The position numbers and the translations under genes were made by a program. A DNA stretch of 13,025 nt from Stephanodiscus triporus. Lineage: Eukaryota > Bacillariophyta > Thalassiosirophyceae > Thalassiosirales > Thalassiosiraceae. The stretch is from contig JALLAZ010001236.1 in the NCBI GenBank assembly GCA_036939755.1, positions 1 through 13,025 of the forward strand, read 5' to 3'. The notes below the pieces were generated by a model that was not told the DNA's origin, ran no database searches, and was given only the letters and a program-made list of their open reading frames with translations. Below are positions 7,819 to 13,025 of the stretch, piece by piece; the first letter of the stretch is position 1, and each line of letters starts with the position of its first letter.

Positions 7819-8140
7819 CAACCCAACCATCACAACCATGGCCGCCGCCGACGGAAATGGTCCTCTAGAGCCTCACAGGATGCCAAGCAAGCAGATATGC
7901 TTTTTGTGGGGATTGATAGGGCGTATACCCCTCAAAATGCTTCGATGTTGTGACGGTGCATCACCGCTGGAACAAAGGAGCATTTCGAGGGGCATACACC
8001 CTATCAACCCCACCCCTAAGCACATTTGCTTGCTCGGGGGGTTGTCCCCAATCAATCCAACGCGTCGATGCATGAGATTGGCTCTTGAGTGGGACTCTAG
8101 GGGCCCATTTCCACCAGCAACGATCATGGTCGGGTTGGTT
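7819..8140. mobile_element. Foldback (long inverted repeat) element, about 320 bp
   Basis: The left arm (7819-7960) and the reverse complement of the right arm (8140-7962) align over their whole lengths. Matching blocks include GGAAATGG.CC.CTAGAG, GCAAGCA.AT.TGCTT, GTGGGG.TTGATAGGG.GTAT and CCCCTC.AAATGCT. The right arm carries about 30 extra bases. The centre lies near 7960 (GACGGTGCATCACCG). The long open frames on both strands here (for example 7838-8221 plus, 7873-8127 minus) mirror each other because of the palindrome and need not be genes. The AACCCAACCAT / AACCCGACCAT ends suggest a foldback transposon or MITE; no clear target-site duplication was found. A transcript would form a long imperfect hairpin. 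Confidence 0.7.
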
Positions 8141-8312
8141 GTAGTGTGTAGCGCGCAGCCCCAGATGGTGTTGACCGGAACCCTGGCGTATCACACATCG
8201 TTGGAATTGTCTTGTAAATAGGAAATTGAATGTCATCTTTAATTAGAAGTTACATAGGACTAAGTTGAGAATCAAGAAGATCAGTATGTAGGGGCGCATT
8301 TTCTCATAGATT

Positions 8313-8344
8313 GCTTGTGCCGCGTGTTGCTTGTACAGCGTGTT
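8313..8344 (+). repeat. Tandem 16-bp duplication
   Basis: GCTTGTGCCGCGTGTT at 8313-8328 is followed at once by GCTTGTACAGCGTGTT at 8329-8344, with 14 of 16 positions identical. No gene is recognised around it. Confidence 0.7.
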
Positions 8345-8410
8345 CTACGGTAGACAATACTTTTTTCAGTTGGAATTTTGTAATACAAGCGGTGCATCTG
8401 TGTACCCCTA

Positions 8411-8442
8411 GCTGAATTCAGCAAAAGTAGCTGAATTCAGCT
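8411..8442. repeat. Paired GCTGAATTCAGC palindromes
   Basis: The 12-bp palindrome GCTGAATTCAGC occurs exactly at 8411-8422 and 8431-8442, separated by 8 bp. A third exact copy is found at 10034-10045. Three copies of the same 12-mer within 1.6 kb is well above chance expectation. Confidence 0.75.
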
Positions 8443-8688
8443 TTGGTTGCAGGCCCTTTTTGACAACTAAAATGCTGTCATCTTAAGAATTGTCAACGAT
8501 GCCATGTTCGCCATGGTGTCTAGATGTTCTGCCCCAGTGGTGGCTCGAGCGGACCGATGTTTACGGGGTCAATTTTCATGCGCCCCGATGTATTATGGTG
8601 TTTTTTTACCATCGTCGATCTCATAAAAGTTGGTGGGAGGGTGTTTTTTGGCAAGGAGAAAGGGTTTTACGGAGGAATTCATATTAGA

Positions 8689-8705
8689 CACCATATAATA
8701 TGGTG
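8689..8705. repeat. 17-bp palindrome
   Basis: CACCATAT-A-ATATGGTG is perfectly self-complementary around a single central base. The surrounding 8450-8790 region has no recognised gene; its open frames are short and unlike any family I know. Confidence 0.6.
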
Positions 8706-8867
8706 CTTCCAACCACAACCGCTCACAACCATAGTATTTCTGGCATGACGACATCAGAGACTGTTGGCCCCTGTTCAGCACATCCAAGGGCATGCGCTTG
8801 ATCCATAACTACATCATGGTAGACGCCTCTGTGCCTTGGTTTGATCCAAATATTCCAATTGGCTGCA

Positions 8868-9212
8868 AAGCAACAGCAACAGTGGAGGCGGCAATGGGCG
8901 GAGGCGACTACGACAGTGATGGCAGAGGTGGTGGTGCCGGCTGCGTTGGCAGCAACAGGGACAACGACGGTGGCAACGACGATAAAAAAGATGGCAGAGG
9001 CAGAAATTTTGGTGGCAATCACAGCGGCAACAACAACGAGGACGATGACGACGATGATGATGGTGGCGGCCAATGAAGACGATGACGACAATGACGGCGG
9101 CGGCAGAGGAGGAAATTTTGGTAGCAATGGCGGTGATGATGATGACCATAATGACCACAGCTACGACCATGTTGAGGGCGTCAATGACGCGGCAGGAGGG
9201 GGGGGGCAAGCG
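8868..9212 (+). repeat. Low-complexity GAC/GGC-rich region with a tandem 109-bp repeat
   Basis: This stretch is dominated by GAC, GAT, GGC and AAC triplets. A block around 9003 (GAAATTTTGGTGGCAAT) recurs at 9112 (GAAATTTTGGTAGCAAT), offset 109 bp. Every frame is open for long distances and gives Asp/Gly-, Thr/Ala- or His/Arg-rich translations, so the open frames on both strands are expected from composition. On the plus strand, 8792-9076 (DGRGRNFGGN, EDDDDDDDGGGQ) followed by 9071 onward (GGGRGGNFGSNGG) would join after a one-base shift, as the 109-bp offset predicts. It may be a relic of an Asp/Gly-rich protein gene or simple satellite-like DNA. Confidence 0.5.
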
Positions 9213-9249
9213 AGGACGTCGATCGTGCGTGATCCACGGGAGGAGGACA

Positions 9250-9501
9250 TCAATAGAGGGACGGCAACGACATGTTGCCAGATGACGCTGTGCGGTGATT
9301 GGCAAGGAGGAGATCAGCAACGGCGGAAAATGAAGGGTTGACAAAGGGCGGATCACCGTTACCTTTGTTGGCAAAAACGGAGTCAAATAATGCAGTGGGA
9401 TTGATGGAGGTTGACAAGGGCACCGGACAATGGGCCCGATTTACGGCAATGAGGATGACTGCAACAATGGCCGACCACCCCACCCTGCCGTACCTTCCCA
9501 T
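9250..9501 (-). CDS. Possible small secreted protein, 83 residues
   Basis: The ATG at 9501 begins MGRYGRVGWSAIVAVILIAV then NRAHC, a textbook signal peptide with likely cleavage near AHC. It continues PVPLSTSINPTALFDSVFAN, then KGNGDPPFVNPSFSAVADLL, then LANHRTASSGNMSLPSLY and TGA at 9250. An in-frame upstream ATG exists at 9585, but the 9501 start puts the hydrophobic core where a signal peptide needs it. The GGA-rich plus strand upstream gives a CT-rich leader. I recognise no family. It may instead be the first exon of a longer gene that ran into the low-complexity region downstream, or a truncated remnant. Confidence 0.4.
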   Translation of the reverse strand: MGRYGRVGWSAIVAVILIAVNRAHCPVPLSTSINPTALFDSVFANKGNGDPPFVNPSFSAVADLLLANHRTASSGNMSLPSLY

Positions 9502-9595
9502 TCCAATGCAACAATCAGTTAATTGGTGACAGTTTAGGGATGAGGAGAGAAGAGAGGGGGGTGATTTTGGAGGATGTGACAACATGAAAGGGTCG

Positions 9596-9710
9596 AGGTG
9601 GAGGCAATTTTGTGGAGAAATTTGAGCTTCACAAAATTGCCTCCAGACCTATNAGGTGGAGGCAATTTTGTGGAGAAATTTGAGCTTCACAAAATTGCCT
9701 CCAGACCTAT
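9596..9710 (+). repeat. Exact 57-bp direct repeat around the single N; each unit is a hairpin
   Basis: Units 9596-9652 and 9654-9710 are identical and separated only by N at 9653. Within each unit, GGAGGCAATTTTGTG pairs perfectly with CACAAAATTGCCTCC across a 15-nt loop (9600-9614 with 9630-9644 in unit 1). An identical overlap abutting an N is what an unresolved contig join leaves, so the duplication may not be real. The hairpin explains why assembly stopped here. Confidence 0.85.
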
Positions 9711-10190
9711 CTTCTGCTCACCCCAGAGCAGCAAAAGGACCAGAACCTATTCCTCATGCATCCTGGGAGTAAGGCTGCGCATGATCATCATGTGTTTGGG
9801 GCCCGATCGGAGGCCTGACTGACAAGGGTCGAGTCAGGTTTTTTGGGGGCATTTTCCTTAAATAATAGCTCATCTTTGACCCTGTCGTAGCACCTATCTG
9901 TCGTAGATATTTACATAGGCAAACCATATACCATTCAATTCATCTTGACAAGATGAATCTGCAGGTAGAATTATGTTTTGAGATATGTGTACTTTTCATG
10001 GAGCTACAAAGTTTTGAAAACCCTTTGTAAAAAGCTGAATTCAGCTTTTGGGGGGGTCTGGGAACCGTTCTAATTTAAATGCTTAGAAATATCACGTGCC
10101 AGCAATAAGTTTGCTTGATTCCCATGACTGGTACATTTTACAAACAAAATGTGAATATACAATTCCTCTAGGTAGGATTAATCGCCCAGT
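9711..10190. other. Intergenic stretch, no gene identified
   Basis: Apart from the palindrome at 10030-10049, no gene, RNA or strong repeat was seen. Open frames are all short. Confidence 0.45.
10030..10049. repeat. Perfect 20-bp palindrome with the GCTGAATTCAGC core
   Basis: AAAAGCTGAATTCAGCTTTT is fully self-complementary and is followed by a run of seven G. Its core equals the two palindromes at 8411 and 8431. The three could mark ends of one repeat family. Confidence 0.75.
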
Positions 10191-10213
10191 GGTGCATGTA
10201 AGTCAAACGCTAA

Positions 10214-10370
10214 CTTGACTCATGTAAGACAACTTGATTCACATCATTTTTGCTGAGTACTATATTATTCCGCATGTAGGTTCTACAAAAGGAGCTTGAT
10301 TCATGTAAGACAACTTGATTCACGTAAGACAAATTGATTCAAGTAAGACAACATGACTCATGTAAGACAT
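10214..10370 (+). repeat. 19-bp minisatellite with TGA(C/T)TCA cores
   Basis: Four contiguous 19-bp units lie at 10295-10370: CTTGATTCATGTAAGACAA, CTTGATTCACGTAAGACAA, ATTGATTCAAGTAAGACAA and CATGACTCATGTAAGACAT. A fifth unit (CTTGACTCATGTAAGACAA) is at 10214-10232, with the start of a sixth directly after it. Each unit contains TGATTCA or TGACTCA; TGACTCA is the classic AP-1/Gcn4-type bZIP site. Another TGAGTCA occurs near 10398. The units could be a minisatellite or a regulatory cluster; no adjacent gene is identified. Confidence 0.8.
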
Positions 10371-10920
10371 TAACGTAGGCCTTTCTGAGACACTTTCTGA
10401 GTCATCATGTCATATATGGAATTCCTCATGTAGAGCTTTGAAAATATCGTTTAAAAGACTTAAAAGCACTTCAGCTTCAGGGAAGGTTTATCAGTGACAC
10501 CCTCCAGGTTGGCGCATGGTGGACCTCTCTCTATCCAAAAGAAAGTGTTTGCCAACTGTCCATTGTATGGGATCTAAACCCTCTGTGATTCCTGCAAAGG
10601 TCGAGGGGCGCTTGCTCGTTTTGCCCCCTAAATAATGAGTGCCCCACGGAGCTACTCTTATGCATAGATTTGAGCAGATTGTGAGCTGATGTTTGAACTA
10701 ATTCCTACGTAGATTCTACACGTTTTGGGATTATCAGGTGTCCCCACCAGAGCTTTCCTCATTCGGTGATCAATGTCCATTGTCCAATCAAGTCTCCGAC
10801 TGGACCTCGACTCTTGCTCGACTCGACTGCACTACATGCTATGCTGGATGCCGGCCTACACCTACTCCTAATCATACTGTACTAGGTGTAGGGGGAGAGT
10901 GAGTGTGGTACCAAAACTTG
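10371..10920. other. Intergenic stretch, no gene identified
   Basis: No open frame of useful length, RNA gene or strong repeat was recognised. The word GTAG(G/A)TTCTACA occurs at about 10276 and again at about 10709, which may be a weak repeat. Confidence 0.45.
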
Positions 10921-11003
10921 CCTGGGTTAGTCCCACACAACCCAGGCTCCCCTCAGACTCAAAAGTCATCCCACTAGTCACTACGTGACAAGTCTGAGGG
11001 GAG
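10921..11003. repeat. Two adjacent hairpins
   Basis: CCTGGGTT (10921-10928) pairs with AACCCAGG (10939-10946) across 10 nt. Immediately next, CTCCCCTCAGACT (10947-10959) pairs perfectly with AGTCTGAGGGGAG (10991-11003) across 31 nt. Further GC-rich pairing (CCGGGCGG / CCGCCCGG) follows at about 11033-11077. It lies about 300 bp beyond the 3' end of the recombinase pseudogene. It could be a structured RNA or transposon ends. Confidence 0.65.
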
Positions 11004-11310
11004 GTTGTTGAAAGTGCACCCCACCATTGGGCCGGGCGGTGGGCAGTCCAGGGCATCACCGGGGCACCTGCCGCCCGGTACACTCAACGATCTCCCCCAC
11101 ACACCAAGAATGACCCATGTGAAAACGAAAATTAATGTAGTAACTGCTACAGTGCCTCCCCTAATGTTTACCCGTAACCGTAACCCTTGCCCAGGCAACC
11201 ATTGCGTATCAGCCATTTTTTGTGGTGTCATGTCCAACGGTCTCAATGTGCAAAGTTGTCAGTTGTATATGTATATTGTTCTGATTCCCCCTATTGTTGC
11301 AGGCATGTGC

Positions 11311-12180
11311 TTACTCGTCAGGTTTGATGACGTGGAGCTCTGTGTGTGGTATCTCCGTGAAAGCGTCACCTGCTATGCTGACAAAGTTGAATTTTTGTTT
11401 CATATCTTGCAACATGTTGTGTGCATAGCATACCAGTTCTTCCCTAATGTACTCCTTGAAGGTTGCCCCGCGCCACTGGTCTATTTTTTGAATCTGGGTG
11501 TCGGAGTACCCGCTGAGGGATAACGCGTTGGCGCCTCCACTTTGAAGGGAGTGTGTGTTGATCCATGAGATTGGAATTCCCTTGTTGGTTGGGTATTGGA
11601 GTTCCATTTCCATTGCTGCTGATTTTAGGGCCTTGCTGGACGTGTTCTGTAGTTACATCTGTCCGCGTCCCATCAGACCAGTATGATGATAGTGTGGTTG
11701 TTGTTTTTGTGCCACCATGTTGCCGTATGTGAACTTACCATTGCCCTAGTGTCCGTACCAGGCATAGGAAGTCTTCGCCGTTTGCTTTGTGATACATGCA
11801 GACCCCTTTCCACCCGTTTTTCTGGTTGTCCAATTTCATTGTTGCCCCGTCCGCGGTTGCGATAAGGTGTGCAGATGCAGTGCATGGTAGGCAGCGTAAC
11901 TTACCCAAGGGGTCTTTTTTGAAAAAGGTGATGTCCTCATATTTGAATTGCACTGTTTGTACTTGGTCTCATTGCGCTTCCCTTTTATTGTACTCACACA
12001 AGAAGAGAAAGGGCTGTTGTTGTTGTTGTGTTGGGGTTGTTGTGTTGAGAGTCTGTCCTTGGCCTGGGTGATGGCAAGAAGGGGTTGACTTGCACTGCGG
12101 TTGAGTTCGTACCATCTCATTTTTTGGATGGTATCTGGTGGTTTCTGGTGTCTGTTTTTACTGGTTCCCTCTAATTTGGG
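11311..12180 (-). pseudogene. Tyrosine recombinase pseudogene (catalytic domain)
   Basis: Fragments in order on the minus strand: PPDTIQKMRWYELNRSASQP (from about 12140), GKRNETK, then from 11953 VQFKYEDITFFKKDPLGKLR, KLDNQKNGWKGVCMYHKANG and LVRTLGQW, a TAA at 11737-11735, then VHIRQHGGTKTTTTLSSYWS in the same frame. A one-base shift at about 11632 leads to ALKSAAMEMELQYPTNKGIP, THSLQSGGANALSLSGYSDT, QWRGATFKEYIREEL and MKQKFNFVSIAG, ending at TAA 11311. THSLxSGGANAL ... ATFKEYI is the HxxR-to-Tyr end of the tyrosine-recombinase/integrase fold, in the style of a family common in diatoms. The HxxR arginine is now Gln (CAA at 11544-11542), the first catalytic Arg region (FLFLCEY) is also damaged, and Tyr at 11451-11449 remains. 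A dead copy; Crypton-, DIRS-like or other origin is undecided. Confidence 0.8.
12015..12046 (+). repeat. (TTG)n microsatellite inside the recombinase pseudogene
   Basis: TTG units (TGTTGTTGTTGTTGTG, then GTTGTTGTGTTG) interrupt the recombinase homology between LLAITQAKD and the FLFLCEY segment. On the minus strand it reads (AAC)n. Microsatellite expansion probably contributed to the frame changes here. Confidence 0.65.
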
Positions 12181-12233
12181 CGCGGGTTTTTTGTTGTGGC
12201 ATACGATTGGCCTAAAAAAATCACGGCCTTAGA

Positions 12234-12813
12234 AATTTTTTATTTCTGTCCACCAAGCGCAGATTCATTGTTAATTCATATGGTACGAATTTGTATCAAT
12301 ACAAATCGGTTTTGTGAATTTGTGTGGTACGAATTCATATCATGTAATACCAATTTGATGGCAATTGCTGTTGTTCGCGCAAACAGTCTTCTCATTCGTG
12401 GAATTAGGGACCCACAACATCACCGGCGCCCTGTCATCCCTGACAGGGCTGTCCTTGGCTGGTGAATGGCAGACCTGGCAAGACATCTAACCCACCTCTT
12501 CTTGACCTCACTCTCTCTTACCTATCTCAAGGAACTCTGCACTCCTGGAACCGGCCATGCAACATGCCCCTCCCCTTCTTCCTCACAATCTGGGACTTGC
12601 TCACAAAGCCTTGTAGAATCTTACTGAAATGGTTCTTTTTACATAACAAAAAAATTGTATCATGTTATGATCAAACTCGTAATACAAATTCACACAATAC
12701 CAATTCATGTCATAATATGATATGAATTCATATCATACAAATTAACAAAACCATATTATTATTTTGTATCATACGAATTCGTATCTGTGTTTGGTGGACA
12801 GAAATACAAAATT
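12234..12813. mobile_element. MITE-like non-autonomous DNA transposon, about 580 bp
   Basis: The left end (from 12234: AATTTTTTATTTCTG, TCCACCAAGCGCAGAT) and the reverse complement of the right end (from 12813: AATTTTGTATTTCTG, TCCACCAAACACAGAT) match at nearly all of 31 positions. Inside, AT-rich subterminal palindromes extend the similarity on both arms (GGTACGAATT, ACGAATTCGTA, TTTTGTGAATTTGT), including a perfect 22-bp palindrome at 12716-12737. The middle (about 12360-12650) is unrelated, CT-rich sequence with no transposase. TA at 12241-12242 and 12805-12806 could be a TA target-site duplication if the ends begin TTTCTGTCCACC; other borders are possible. It lies directly upstream of the recombinase remnant. 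Confidence 0.75.
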
Positions 12814-13025
12814 GAACACAGCAGCTGAATGTTAAGCCAGCTGCTGGCTGTTGGTGCTAGATATGTATCGTAGTATGTACGTATTGAGGGATTTTAAGGG
12901 GGCCGACCCCCTATTCCTCTTTTGTGGAGGAAAAAAAGAAAAAGGAAAAAGACACATTTTTGTATGTAGAAATAGTAGACAGAAAAACCAAAATGGAGCT
13001 GGAAAACCCACCCCCCCTCTCTAAC
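12814..13025. other. Intergenic tail with polypurine tract
   Basis: No gene was recognised. Features are an AGCTGCTGGCTG-type short repeat near 12820-12850, and a purine-rich run on the plus strand at about 12925-12951. Confidence 0.4.

Noticed and set aside
7838..8221. 127-codon plus-strand open frame and its minus counterparts
   Set aside because: The frame reads through a palindrome, and the minus strand gives a near copy of the same peptide, so openness reflects the inverted repeat rather than a gene.
8814..9386. 190-codon minus-strand open frame (and the 166-codon plus frame opposite it)
   Set aside because: Both lie over GAC/GGC-rich low-complexity DNA where all frames stay open; translations are runs of His/Arg/Cys or Thr/Ala without domain structure.
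10295..10370. 19-bp repeats as a CRISPR array
   Set aside because: Units are directly contiguous with no spacers, diverge from each other, and lie in a eukaryotic-looking genome.
11005..11523. 172-codon plus-strand open frame
   Set aside because: Its second half is the antisense of the recombinase pseudogene, whose minus-strand peptides are recognisable; the first half runs through GC-rich hairpins and has no protein-like motif.
11733..11738. GTAAGT at the recombinase stop codon as a splice donor
   Set aside because: The recombinase peptide continues directly after it in the same frame (VHIRQHGG), so nothing needs to be spliced out; the TAA is better read as a nonsense change.
1..13025. tRNA or rRNA genes
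   Set aside because: I looked for TPsiC-like GGTTCRA boxes with matching stems and for rRNA motifs and saw none convincing; a covariance-model scan would be decisive.

Overview
The window looks like nuclear DNA of a marine centric diatom (Thalassiosirales-like). Three things suggest this: (1) a secreted, single-pass membrane protein with long Pro-Thr/Ser repeats (PTYSP, SPTKEPSDMPT), a style very common in diatoms; (2) a short spliceosomal intron with GTAAGT and TAG borders; (3) remnants of a tyrosine recombinase and of a PDZ-like cytoplasmic domain of types I associate with diatom genomes. These family identifications are from memory of sequence style, not from a search.

Layout. 1-1500 is non-coding and holds a weak direct repeat and a long, imperfect inverted repeat (arms near 503-690 and 1290-1448). 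1500-3000 has no confident gene, only short protein-like open stretches. 3028-3472 (minus) holds two diverged copies of an unrecognised domain (shared core LMEGVQG..SHW), separated by a one-base frame change, followed by a strong 19-bp hairpin at 3502-3554. 3555-4980 has several hairpins, including a 30-bp-arm foldback at 4487-4638. 4980-7280 (minus) is the one well-supported gene: signal peptide, PT-rich ectodomain, transmembrane helix, intron, cytoplasmic tail. Its 3' end is a decayed PDZ-like domain with two frameshifts and an apparent small internal deletion. 7281-7810 is its upstream region, with a GA microsatellite, a perfect 20-bp palindrome and a polypurine tract.

7819-8140 is a foldback element of about 320 bp. 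8860-9210 is triplet-rich low-complexity DNA. 9250-9501 (minus) is a small open frame with a signal peptide. 9596-9710 is an exact 57-bp repeat around the single N, probably an assembly join. 10214-10370 carries a 19-bp minisatellite containing TGA(C/T)TCA cores. 10921-11003 has two adjacent hairpins. 11311-12180 (minus) is a tyrosine-recombinase pseudogene that has lost its catalytic arginines. 12234-12813 is a MITE-like element with terminal inverted repeats of about 31 bp, lying immediately upstream of that pseudogene.

Overall this is a repeat-dense region with one expressed-looking gene and several decaying ones. No operon-like or defence-like system is visible. The most interesting points are the eroded PDZ-like tail of the PT-rich membrane protein, the duplicated LMEGVQG domain relic, and the unusual number of foldback structures.
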